Assembly (NCBI GenBank): GCA_015200025.1
Contig: CP054186.1
Span: 1,054,001-1,118,000, forward strand
Length of the DNA: 64,000 bases
Origin: Phycisphaeraceae bacterium
Lineage (GTDB): Bacteria; Planctomycetota; Phycisphaerae; Phycisphaerales; UBA1924
Direction of reading: 5' to 3'
The notes under the pieces were generated by a model. It was not told the origin of the DNA. It worked only from the letters and a program-made list of their open reading frames with translations, and did not search any database. The translations under genes were made by a program, and so were the position numbers. Shown one piece after another: positions 9,020 to 16,206 of the stretch. The stretch's first letter is position 1, and every line of letters starts with the position of its first letter.

Positions 9020-11281
9020 TCAGAACACCACGTCCGCCAGCGACCCCAACGCCACCTCGCCCTCCCCTTCCGCCCACGCCTCGGCCTCCGCCGCCCCGCC
9101 CCGCGCACGGCCTTTCAGCGTGTCCACGCCCGAAAGCGGCCGCCCCGCCCCGTGCGTGAACGTCAGCCCCGTCAGCCGCTGCACCCGCGCGATCGTCACC
9201 TGCGCCGTGCGGTACCCCGCGAACGGCTCCTCCACCGCACGCTCGAGCCCATAGTCGTTGATCGCCCGCTGCTGGCTCGCCACGAACGCCGCCGCCCGCA
9301 GCCGGTCCTTCGCGACCACCGCCGCCACCACCTTCCAGAATGTGATTGGCACCCGCACGCCGCGGTACGACGGATCGTCTTCTCGAAACGCCGGGCCCGT
9401 GATCACCTGCGCCCGAGTCAACGCCGGACCCCGACCGCCGCGGTCGACGTTCCGCTCCAGGATGTGCTGCTCCAACCTGAACCACAGCCCGCCCGAACTG
9501 TTGAACTTCGAGTGCTGCGGCGTGCAGTTGGTCCAATGGTTCGTGTCCTGCGCCCTCTCCCGCGACGCCATAAGGTCCGGCCCGTACTCCATGTCCTCGT
9601 ACCGCGTCAGGTGCCCGCGGTCGAGGTGGTTCGACACGTACGCCTCGTTCGTGATCTGACACTCCCGGTCGATCCGAGGATCCACCCGCCACACATCCCG
9701 CGGACGTCCGAGATCGAACCGCGACCCAAAGTCCACGTTCGCCGCCGAGTAGATCGCCACCCGCCGCTCACGGTGCATCACCACGCTGTACCCGTCGTAC
9801 CGCAGCACCCGTTCGTCCCTCGTACCCGTGAGCACCGCCGCGTGACCTTTCAGCCCCTCACTCGGCGCAGGGAGATTCACCCTCGCCTTCTTCCCCAGGA
9901 AGTCCGGGTTGTACCCCTTGCGCTTCGAATAATCCTTCTCGAACGAAACCTTGATCTCCTCCCGCTCGTCCACCGCCTCGACCCGCGGCACCCCCGCGGC
10001 GGCCCCCGATACCCCCACGCCCGGGAGCCCCGACACGCTCACGCCCGTCTCCCCACCGGCCGCCGCCCCCGGCCCCACATCCCGCCCCCCGACCCGAACC
10101 ACCACCTCCACGCCGCCGATCCCGCCCGAACACACCGATGACGCCACGCCCCCCACGCCCCCCACGCCCGCCGCGCCCGCCGCGCCCGCCGCGCCCGCCG
10201 CGAACGACGACGCCGGCACCAGCGCCCCCACTCCCTCCGCCACACGCCGGGGAGACCACCGTCCGCTCCCCACCCGCGCGCTCGCCGGCGTCGCCGCGAA
10301 CATCGGCTCGAGCAACGCACGCCCCGGGCCCAGCCTCCCGCCCGCGCACACCTTCTTGAGTTCCTCGACGATCCGGCTCGAGCGGATCCCCTCATTCGCG
10401 ATCCACTTGATCTTGTCCTCCGCCATCGTCCTCGGGTCGTACGCCACCCCGTCCACCGTCATCCATTGCTTGCCCTTGGTCTCCGGCACCCCCGCGTGGT
10501 GCAACGCCACCACGTACCAGTCGTTGTTGAACACCGGCGAGCCCGACGATCCACCCAGCGTGTCCGTCGTGTACCACAGCACGTCCGACCCCCGCTTGAT
10601 CAGCCGGTTCTCCCGCGCGCACACCTGCTTGATCTGGCCCCCAGGGTGCTGCACGATCGTCAACCACTCCCCCTCCATCGCCTTCCCCGCGTCCCCCAAC
10701 AGCGGCAACGCCCCGTACACCCCAAGCGCCCGCCCGTCCGTCCGCGAACGGGGCGCCACCGCCACCACCGCGAAATCCAACGCCTTGTCGGCGTAATACA
10801 GCCTCCCGGGCTCGAGCGCGAACTCCTGGTAGATCTTCAGCGTGTCGTCCAGCCCGTGCTCATACTCGAACTGCGCCACCGAGTGCGACGCTACCTCCCT
10901 CTCGGGAAGCACGTGATGGTTCGTGATCAACACCCCGTCCGCGATCAGAAAGCCGGTCCCCCACCCCGCATGACGACCCGGCGACGACATGATCTTCAAA
11001 CGCGCAATCGCCCGAGACGCCAACGCCCCACGCTCCAGGGAGCACACCGGCTGCAACTCGTTCCCGCCGATCACGCGCTCAAAGAACACCCCCGCCTCCA
11101 CCCCGTGAGGCGTGCTCGCCTCGATGAACCGACGACGCGCCGACGACTCCCCGGGCTTCGCGGCCGCCGGCGCGGCCCGCCGCTGAACCTCGCCGATCGC
11201 CTTCTTCAACCCCGCCACCGTCCCGAAGTCCTTCGCCAGCCGTTCACCCGCACGATCAAGCAACCCTTGAATCACCGGCAT
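9020..11281 (-). CDS. trypsin-like protease / DNA-RNA non-specific endonuclease fusion
   Basis: This 753-residue protein carries two enzymes. Residues about 90-270 are a V8/trypsin-like serine protease: WGTGFLI, His123 in TNHHV, Asp169 in ALDFAVV, Ser246 in GGSSGSP. Residues about 440-740 are a NUC1-type beta-beta-alpha-metal nuclease: DRGH at 554-557 with the general-base His, then a NCTPQHSKFN metal-binding segment at 585-594. A Gly/Ala/Val-rich linker at about 360-435 joins them. The first 90 residues are an unrecognised helical region. No signal peptide is visible, so the protein is probably cytoplasmic. Protease-nuclease fusions are known among prokaryotic conflict and cell-death effectors; that role here is inference. 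The gene ends 21 bp from the convergent ankyrin gene and has no clear operon partner. Confidence 0.9.
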   Translation of the reverse strand: MPVIQGLLDRAGERLAKDFGTVAGLKKAIGEVQRRAAPAAAKPGESSARRRFIEASTPHGVEAGVFFERVIGGNELQPVCSLERGALASRAIARLKIMSSPGRHAGWGTGFLIADGVLITNHHVLPEREVASHSVAQFEYEHGLDDTLKIYQEFALEPGRLYYADKALDFAVVAVAPRSRTDGRALGVYGALPLLGDAGKAMEGEWLTIVQHPGGQIKQVCARENRLIKRGSDVLWYTTDTLGGSSGSPVFNNDWYVVALHHAGVPETKGKQWMTVDGVAYDPRTMAEDKIKWIANEGIRSSRIVEELKKVCAGGRLGPGRALLEPMFAATPASARVGSGRWSPRRVAEGVGALVPASSFAAGAAGAAGAAGVGGVGGVASSVCSGGIGGVEVVVRVGGRDVGPGAAAGGETGVSVSGLPGVGVSGAAAGVPRVEAVDEREEIKVSFEKDYSKRKGYNPDFLGKKARVNLPAPSEGLKGHAAVLTGTRDERVLRYDGYSVVMHRERRVAIYSAANVDFGSRFDLGRPRDVWRVDPRIDRECQITNEAYVSNHLDRGHLTRYEDMEYGPDLMASRERAQDTNHWTNCTPQHSKFNSSGGLWFRLEQHILERNVDRGGRGPALTRAQVITGPAFREDDPSYRGVRVPITFWKVVAAVVAKDRLRAAAFVASQQRAINDYGLERAVEEPFAGYRTAQVTIARVQRLTGLTFTHGAGRPLSGVDTLKGRARGGAAEAEAWAEGEGEVALGSLADVVF
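10148..10201. repeat. 9-bp tandem repeat in the protease-nuclease linker
   Basis: Six consecutive 9-bp units: two GCCCCCCAC units then four GCCCGCCGC units (plus strand). On the coding minus strand they encode AAG and VGG tripeptides of the linker. Copy-number changes would keep the frame. Confidence 0.9.
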
Positions 11282-11459
11282 GGTTCACCTCGCAAGGCAC
11301 GACCCGCTCCGGTATAACATAGAACCGGCCTTACGGTTTCTCGGACGCGCAATCTTCGCGCACGAATAACCTCCCCATCCCTCACCCACCGCACCGATAT
11401 GGGCTTCCTGATCCCTTCCCGCGCACCACGCGCGCCCCCCCGTGCTCTCTTCCAAAGCC

Positions 11460-11858
11460 ATGCTCATCGGACCGCACCAACCCGCGACAAACGCCCCCAC
11501 CTCCCACACCGCCCCCACCGCCCCCACCGCCCCCACCTCCCCCACCTCCCCCACCTCCCCCCAGCCAGGGGGTATCCCGGGTTCGTTCGCGTTCCCGCGC
11601 GGGTCGGCATCGTCGGCCTCCCCGACGTCCCCGTTCGACCGCGTCACGCTCTCCCCAGAGGCCGCCGCACGAACCCGCTCGACTCTGGTGGCCGCCCGGG
11701 TGAACACGCCGGCGGCCGAGGACCTGTCGGCCCCGCCGCCCGAGCTCCGCGCCGCGGACGCGCCCGCCGGTTCATTCCCGCTCTACCGCCACCCCGCCGA
11801 CCGCAACGCCGCCGCCACGTCCATCTTCGCGGGTCGCAACCTCGACGTCACCGCCTGA
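11460..11858 (+). CDS. small repeat-bearing hypothetical protein
   Basis: This predicted 132-residue hydrophilic protein (ATG 11460; an in-frame GTG lies at 11442) is divergent from the protease-nuclease gene. It has a low-complexity TAP/TSP repeat region at about residues 10-36, a middle segment with FDRVTLSPEA, and a compact C-terminus SFPLYRHPADRNAAAT. I do not recognise the family. The organised C-terminus and compositional contrast argue that it is a real gene. No Shine-Dalgarno sequence is obvious. The opposite-strand frame over the same repeat is less protein-like. Confidence 0.5.
   Translation: MLIGPHQPATNAPTSHTAPTAPTAPTSPTSPTSPQPGGIPGSFAFPRGSASSASPTSPFDRVTLSPEAAARTRSTLVAARVNTPAAEDLSAPPPELRAADAPAGSFPLYRHPADRNAAATSIFAGRNLDVTA
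11503..11560. repeat. 9-bp tandem repeat inside the small hypothetical gene
   Basis: Two perfect CCCCCACCG units (11512-11529) followed by three CCCCCACCT units (11530-11556), flanked by a degenerate and a partial copy. In the plus frame it encodes Thr-Ala-Pro or Thr-Ser-Pro, so expansion or contraction preserves the frame. Confidence 0.92.
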
Positions 11859-11930
11859 CCCGCCCGCGGCCTGACCCTCACCCCGGCCCCACTGGTGCCC
11901 ATCGCACGCGGGGTGTTGTCGTCAGAACTA

Positions 11931-12725
11931 TCACGGGATCGCGCCCGACAGATCGATCCCCTTGAGCCCCATCACGGTCCTCCGGAACGGCATCCCCTGC
12001 TCGCACCCCCGCTCGCCCATCGCGCGCACAAACCTCATGGCCGACCCGTCGAAGAGCCCCGTGCTCGTCGAGTACCACTCCGTCGACGTGGGCCCCACGT
12101 CCCGGGCGAACGAGTCCCCCCGCACGCTGATGCAATAGTCCTTGTCGGGCACCAGGTAGACCTTGCGCGACGGGAACGCCACGTCGCTCAGCGTGTTCGC
12201 ACGCACCCGCATCGCCTCCATCGGGGCGTCCGCGGTCATCCGCGTCCCGTCGAGCCACGCCGCGAACGTCATCCCGTAGGTCGAGGGCCAATCGGCCGCG
12301 ATGTTCGGATATTCGATCCGCGGGTCCCCGGGCGGGCGGTGCCGCGGGCACCGGTACCCCGCGTTGGGCACCGTCCCGTACTCCTCCTCGGGCAGCGTCA
12401 GCACCCACCACGTGGCGTACAACTCGTGGAAGCCGAAGACCCCACCGACCCCGACCTTCAACCCCCCGAGCCGATCGACCGGCTTGATCTCACGCCTTTC
12501 CCCCGGGAACGGCAGAAAGTCCCGGTACTCCGCCGAATACACCATCAGCCTCGCCAGGCTCGAACCCGTGTTCGCCAGGCACGCCGTCTGCACGGACTTC
12601 ACCCGCGCGGCGCTCAACCCGGGCACGCTCAGCGTGATCAGCAGCGACAGGATCCCGATCGCGACAACCAGCTCCAACAAGGTGAAGCCGGGTCGTTTGC
12701 TTCCCCCCGCGTGCTCGGCGGGCAT
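11931..12725 (-). CDS. type II pseudopilin-like protein, copy 1
   Basis: This 264-residue protein has a prepilin N-terminus: a short basic leader, then GFTLLELVVAIG with Glu at +5 and a hydrophobic helix to about residue 35. The processed protein would sit in the inner membrane with a large periplasmic domain. That domain contains MVYSAEYRDFLPFPGE, a YRCPRH segment, a MRVRANTLSDVAFPSRKVYL stretch and a FDGSAMRF element like the DG motif of planctomycete prepilin-like proteins. It ends MGLKGIDLSGAIP, almost identical to the end of copy 2 at 14260-15057. ATG 12725 follows AGAGGAG at good spacing. It is divergent from the Cys-rich protein gene. Confidence 0.88.
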   Translation of the reverse strand: MPAEHAGGSKRPGFTLLELVVAIGILSLLITLSVPGLSAARVKSVQTACLANTGSSLARLMVYSAEYRDFLPFPGERREIKPVDRLGGLKVGVGGVFGFHELYATWWVLTLPEEEYGTVPNAGYRCPRHRPPGDPRIEYPNIAADWPSTYGMTFAAWLDGTRMTADAPMEAMRVRANTLSDVAFPSRKVYLVPDKDYCISVRGDSFARDVGPTSTEWYSTSTGLFDGSAMRFVRAMGERGCEQGMPFRRTVMGLKGIDLSGAIP

Positions 12726-12783
12726 ATGCAAACTCCTCTCGCCGGTAAGAATACCACAAGCACGAGGCGGGTTAAGCCCCGAC

Positions 12784-12792
12784 TTATCCACA
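12784..12792 (+). other. perfect DnaA-box-like nonamer
   Basis: TTATCCACA matches the consensus DnaA box exactly. It lies 59 bp upstream of pseudopilin copy 1, reading TGTGGATAA on the transcript strand. A near copy (TTATCCACC, 15103-15111) sits in the matching place before copy 2, so a shared promoter element is an alternative explanation. Confidence 0.4.
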
Positions 12793-12818
12793 TTTTTCGC
12801 ACTTTCTCGCCGGGGGGC

Positions 12819-12848
12819 TTGATTCTCACCGGGGCATGCAAGTAGTCT
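12819..12848 (+). promoter_or_regulatory. possible promoter of the Cys-rich protein gene
   Basis: TTGATT (12819-12824) and TAGTCT (12843-12848) are separated by 18 bp, about 50 bp upstream of the ATG at 12901. The arrangement resembles TTGACA-N19-TAATCT before the paralogous gene of module 2. The -10 match to consensus is weak. Confidence 0.3.
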
Positions 12849-12900
12849 ATTTTTATTCGTTATGGGAATCGATCCGAGGTAAAGCGTCCGGGGAGTCGTT

Positions 12901-13275
12901 ATGAGAAATGCCCTGCTGCTGACCGTGGCGGTCGCCTCGCCCGCGCTCGTGGTGCTCGCGCAGTCCACGATCCCGTGTTTCCGCGAGAAATGGAGCGGGT
13001 GCACCTGCACGGGCGAGTGCGAGACCGTCAACACCCGCTGCCCGACCAAGGTCGTCTGCTGGGGTGATTTCGACACCGGTTACAACAAGCACGGCATCGG
13101 GATCCCCGCCCACGCGTACGCGTGCGAAGAGTGGTACGGCGACTCAGGGCACTGCAACACCACCACGTGCTGCGAAGGGGGCGAGTTCATCCGCTATTCC
13201 GGCACGAACGTCACCATCAACTATCAACCATGCACCGGGGGGGGCTGCGTCCGCAGCGGGGGCGGCGGAACGTAA
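12901..13275 (+). CDS. secreted cysteine-rich protein
   Basis: This 124-residue protein has a signal peptide (MRNALLLTVAVASPALVVLAQ, cleavage likely near residue 20-21). The mature part has 12 cysteines, including GCTCTGEC and TTCC, plus several Trp, Tyr and Gly residues. It ends in a Gly-rich tail (GGGCVRSGGGGT). An even number of cysteines in about 100 exported residues suggests a disulfide-stabilised extracytoplasmic protein. I do not recognise the family. GGGGAG lies about 5 nt before ATG 12901. The next gene starts 23 bp downstream, so they are probably cotranscribed. A MauE-like redox-type membrane protein is encoded in the sister module at 16203. Confidence 0.8.
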   Translation: MRNALLLTVAVASPALVVLAQSTIPCFREKWSGCTCTGECETVNTRCPTKVVCWGDFDTGYNKHGIGIPAHAYACEEWYGDSGHCNTTTCCEGGEFIRYSGTNVTINYQPCTGGGCVRSGGGGT

Positions 13276-13298
13276 TCCCACCGGGGGACACGACACCC

Positions 13299-14219
13299 AT
13301 GACACCACTCTTACTGGCCCTCGGCCTGTTCTCTCTCCTCTCGACACCGAGCCCCGAACCCGCCTCCACGCTGCGTCAACTCCGCGAGGCCTACGCGCCC
13401 ATCCGCGCCGCCGTCGCCGAGTGGACGCTCGACGCGCCGAAAGGTCAGGGCCAATCCGTCCGCTCCGAGGTCCACGCCGACCGCACCTTCTCTCATCAAC
13501 TGTGGATCGAGGCCCGGGACCAGGGCTCGCGACTTCGGCCTCATTTCGAATGGTTCGACGGGACAATCCGGCGCGTCGCCGCGGCGGGCGGCGGGCTCTT
13601 CACCGAGCGAGCCCACGACCCCACCGCGGGGAACGCCGTGCCCCCCGCCTGGCTCGCCGCCCCCTGGCCCGTCGTCCCGGTCCTGGCCGACCGTCTCACC
13701 GCCTCCCGCGATCTCACGATCACCGAAGAGGCCGGACGTACCACCGCCTCATCCGCCTCGGCCCGCCTCACCCTCGAATGGGACGCCGAGTTCCGCCTGC
13801 TCCGGCTGGTCTCGGGCGATCCGGGCCGCTCCTTCATCGAGCGCACCTACGCCGATTTCTCCCCCCGCGACGGCAACGCCCCGCCGATGCCCGCGTCCTC
13901 CCGCGTGCGCATCGTCAGCCCCAGAGACACCGGCGAGCCGCTCGACCACACCCAATCCTGGCGGCTCACGTCCGTCACCCTCAATCAGCCCGACCGCCTC
14001 ACGCCGTTCGACGCCTCCGCGGTGCACGCGAGCCGCTACGACCCGACCACCTCCATCGTCTACAACGAGGAAGGCCGGCCGATCGGGAACCTGATCCATT
14101 CGAGCCCATTCCCGAGCGAGCACCGCTCGATCCGTCCTTACATCCTCGCCGGCATCGCCGCGGTCGTCCTCGTCGCGGGCTGGTTCGCCGTCCGCCAGCG
14201 CCTCGGCGCGGCGGCCTGA
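13299..14219 (+). CDS. exported protein with C-terminal membrane anchor, copy 1
   Basis: This 306-residue protein has an N-terminal signal-like segment (MTPLLLALGLFSLLS), a soluble domain of about 240 residues and a C-terminal helix ILAGIAAVVLVAGWFAV followed by RQR, giving a periplasmic domain anchored at the C-terminus. The soluble part has alternating beta-like elements and an EWFDGTIRRV segment reminiscent of the DG strand of LolA-like folds; that assignment is tentative. It is clearly paralogous to 15271-16206: both have an AEW-L-D pattern, a DG element, an APWP(V/I)(V/I)P segment, a (T/S)SGDP-like or VSGDPG turn and the same topology. ATG 13299 is chosen over upstream in-frame starts because it creates the signal peptide. 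Confidence 0.75.
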   Translation: MTPLLLALGLFSLLSTPSPEPASTLRQLREAYAPIRAAVAEWTLDAPKGQGQSVRSEVHADRTFSHQLWIEARDQGSRLRPHFEWFDGTIRRVAAAGGGLFTERAHDPTAGNAVPPAWLAAPWPVVPVLADRLTASRDLTITEEAGRTTASSASARLTLEWDAEFRLLRLVSGDPGRSFIERTYADFSPRDGNAPPMPASSRVRIVSPRDTGEPLDHTQSWRLTSVTLNQPDRLTPFDASAVHASRYDPTTSIVYNEEGRPIGNLIHSSPFPSEHRSIRPYILAGIAAVVLVAGWFAVRQRLGAAA

Positions 14220-14259
14220 CGACGCGAAGGGAGTTAGCGCCGTCGCCCGCCCGATCCTC

Positions 14260-15057
14260 TCACGGCAGATCGCCCGAGATATCGATCCCCTTGAGCCCGT
14301 GCACCGTTTCAAAGAACGGCACCGCCCCATCGCGCCCGCGCTCGCCGTCGATGATGCGGTACCGGAAGGCCGAGCCGTCGAACATCGCCGTCGACGACGG
14401 GAAGGGGTACGTCGAGCCCGCGTCGAAATATTCTTCGATCCCCGGGCCCGTCGCGCAATAGTCCATCCCCGTGAACAGGAAGACCTTGCGCGTCGGGAAG
14501 GCCACGTCACTGATCGGGTTGGCGCGGACGCGCATCGCCCCGAACGGGGCGCCCGGCGTCAACCGCGTCGCGTCGAGCCACGACGCCCAGGTCAGGTCGT
14601 ACGTCGCGGGCCAGGCCTCGTGGAAGAAGTTCCGCCGGAGCCCGGGGTCGTCGGGGGTGAGATGATCCGGGCACCGGTACCCGCGGTTGGGGACCACGCC
14701 GTACTCCTCCGCGGGCAACGCCATGACCCAATACCGCGTGTAGAGGCGATGGAACCCCAGGAGCCCGCCCAGCGGTAACGACGCCCACCGCGTCCGTTCG
14801 TCCCCCCACTCCCGCACCGTCTCGCCCGCGAAGGGTAGAACGTCCCGGTACTCCGTCGCGTACACCGTGAGCCTCGCCGCGCTCGCCCGGATACTCGACA
14901 GGCACACCGCCTGCCGCGACGCCGACCGCGAGGCCTTCAAGGCAGGCAGCGTCAGCCCCATCAGCACGACCAGGACCGCGACCACCACCAGGACCTCGAT
15001 CAGCGTCCACCCCCGGCGACCACACGGCCCGACCCGAATGCCGACCGTGTCATTCAT
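14260..15057 (-). CDS. type II pseudopilin-like protein, copy 2
   Basis: This 265-residue paralogue of the protein at 11931-12725 has GRRGWTLIEVLVVVAVLVVL at the N-terminus. Trp takes the usual Phe place after the cleavage Gly, and Glu+5 is kept. It shares TVYATEYRDVLPFAGE, YWVMALPAEEYGVVPNRGYRCP, AMRVRANPISDVAFPTRKVFL, MFDGSAFRY and the terminal HGLKGIDISGDLP with copy 1. The conserved C-terminal 12 or so residues suggest an interaction or sorting function. It is transcribed towards the copy 1 anchored protein (40 bp between stops) and away from 15271. It is probably inserted by Sec and processed by a prepilin peptidase encoded elsewhere. Confidence 0.88.
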   Translation of the reverse strand: MNDTVGIRVGPCGRRGWTLIEVLVVVAVLVVLMGLTLPALKASRSASRQAVCLSSIRASAARLTVYATEYRDVLPFAGETVREWGDERTRWASLPLGGLLGFHRLYTRYWVMALPAEEYGVVPNRGYRCPDHLTPDDPGLRRNFFHEAWPATYDLTWASWLDATRLTPGAPFGAMRVRANPISDVAFPTRKVFLFTGMDYCATGPGIEEYFDAGSTYPFPSSTAMFDGSAFRYRIIDGERGRDGAVPFFETVHGLKGIDISGDLP

Positions 15058-15102
15058 GCCCTCAACCTATCGGGTCCGCACGGCCAGACCAAGATATTTA
15101 TT

Positions 15103-15111
15103 TTATCCACC
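15103..15111 (+). other. near-consensus DnaA-box-like nonamer
   Basis: TTATCCACC differs from the DnaA box at one position. It lies 46 bp upstream of pseudopilin copy 2, embedded in an AT-rich patch (ATATTTATTTTATCC). On the transcript strand it includes GATAAAAT, so it may instead be that gene's -10 region. Confidence 0.35.
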
Positions 15112-15126
15112 ATCGCTTCACGGGCA

Positions 15127-15157
15127 TTGACACGGGGGGGGGTGGGGGGGGTAATCT
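15127..15157 (+). promoter_or_regulatory. candidate promoter with poly-G spacer
   Basis: A consensus -35 TTGACA (15127-15132) is followed by C, nine G, T, eight G, then GTAATCT. TAATCT (15152-15157) gives a 19-bp spacer; GGTAAT (15150-15155) gives 17 bp. The spacer is thus almost wholly homopolymeric G, which is prone to slipped-strand length change. The gene starts at 15271. Confidence 0.45.
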
Positions 15158-15270
15158 CCGTTTGTCGTGTTTGATAGATTCAACGATCAAGCGTGCGAAA
15201 GAGACCTGTCCCTGATCCGGTGACGGCCTCACATCTTTCGGATGTCCGAACGTACCGCCCGGAGCTCCCC

Positions 15271-16206
15271 ATGATCACTCAGCACCTGGCGTTCAGTCTC
15301 CTCACTCTCGCCGCGTGCGTCATGCCCGCCCGGGGCACGCTCGGCTCCCACACGCCCGAGCCCACCGCCCGTGAAGCGCTGATCGCCCTGGCCGCCGCGT
15401 ACGACGAGGTCCGCTCGGCCGAGGCCGAGTGGCGCCTCGACGAGCCCGGCAACGCCCAGATCTACCGTGTCGAGACGCACCCGGACGGGTCCTTCTACCT
15501 CCGGCAGTGGTACGAGCACCAGGGGGCCGCCTGGCGTGTCCAGCCCCACGCGCTCTGGTCCGACGGCGCCGTGCACAAGTCCGTCATCCCCGGTTCATAT
15601 CATTACGTCGAGTCCCGTTCCCGCGCCGGGCTCGACGCCGGCGGCCCGCACACCCACCCCGCCCCCTGGCCGATCATCCCCGCCATCGCGCGGCGTCTGC
15701 TCGAAGCCCCCGACACACGCTACTCCGACGGGCCGCCCTCCTCCTCGGCCTCGAGCGTCTCCGCCGGCCTCGCCCTCAAGTGGGACGAGAAAGGCCGCGT
15801 CACACGACTGACCAGCGGCGACCCCGCCGCCTCCGCCATCACCCGCTCCTTCTCCGGCTTCGACCGCCCCGACGCGCCGTGGTGGGCCCCCTCACGCCTC
15901 GACGTCCGTATCGAATCTCCATCGATCGGCACGCCGCCCATCGAACAGACCTGGACGCTCGCCTCGCTGGACCACAACCACGCCGAACGCCTCTCGCCTT
16001 TCGACCCCGAACGCCTCGGCGTCTTCCGCCTCGACCCGATCACCGGCGAGGTCTTCGATCACCGCAACCGGGTCATCGCCACCACCAGCCGGAGCACCTA
16101 CCCCCTCGGCGGCGGACTCGCCCGGATCGCCGCCCTCGCCGGGATCGCCGCGATCATCGCGGCCGCCGGGTACCTCGCCGTGCGACGCCTCCGGGGAGCA
16201 CCGTGA
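15271..16206 (+). CDS. exported protein with C-terminal membrane anchor, copy 2
   Basis: This 311-residue paralogue of 13299-14219 has a signal peptide (HLAFSLLTLAACVMPARG), a soluble domain with SAEAEWRLDEPG, HALWSDGAVHKS, APWPIIPAIARRLL and LTSGDPAASAI, and a C-terminal helix AALAGIAAIIAAAGYLAVRRLRG. I start at ATG 15271 because GGAG lies 6 nt upstream and a signal peptide follows; an in-frame GTG at 15193 would add 26 residues without ribosome-binding support. Its stop overlaps the GTG of the MauE-like gene (GTGA), so the two are translationally coupled. Function is unknown; a LolA-like domain is possible but unproven. Confidence 0.78.
   Translation: MITQHLAFSLLTLAACVMPARGTLGSHTPEPTAREALIALAAAYDEVRSAEAEWRLDEPGNAQIYRVETHPDGSFYLRQWYEHQGAAWRVQPHALWSDGAVHKSVIPGSYHYVESRSRAGLDAGGPHTHPAPWPIIPAIARRLLEAPDTRYSDGPPSSSASSVSAGLALKWDEKGRVTRLTSGDPAASAITRSFSGFDRPDAPWWAPSRLDVRIESPSIGTPPIEQTWTLASLDHNHAERLSPFDPERLGVFRLDPITGEVFDHRNRVIATTSRSTYPLGGGLARIAALAGIAAIIAAAGYLAVRRLRGAP

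Noticed and set aside
11285..11707. A minus-strand 140-codon frame ending just before the protease-nuclease start
   Set aside because: It has GEV/GAV repeat translation of the same 9-bp array and no other structure; the plus-strand frame has a better-organised C-terminus.
12726..12900. A replication origin based on the perfect DnaA box and AT-rich patch
   Set aside because: Only one perfect box and one distant near-match were found, with no cluster and no dnaA or dnaN neighbour.
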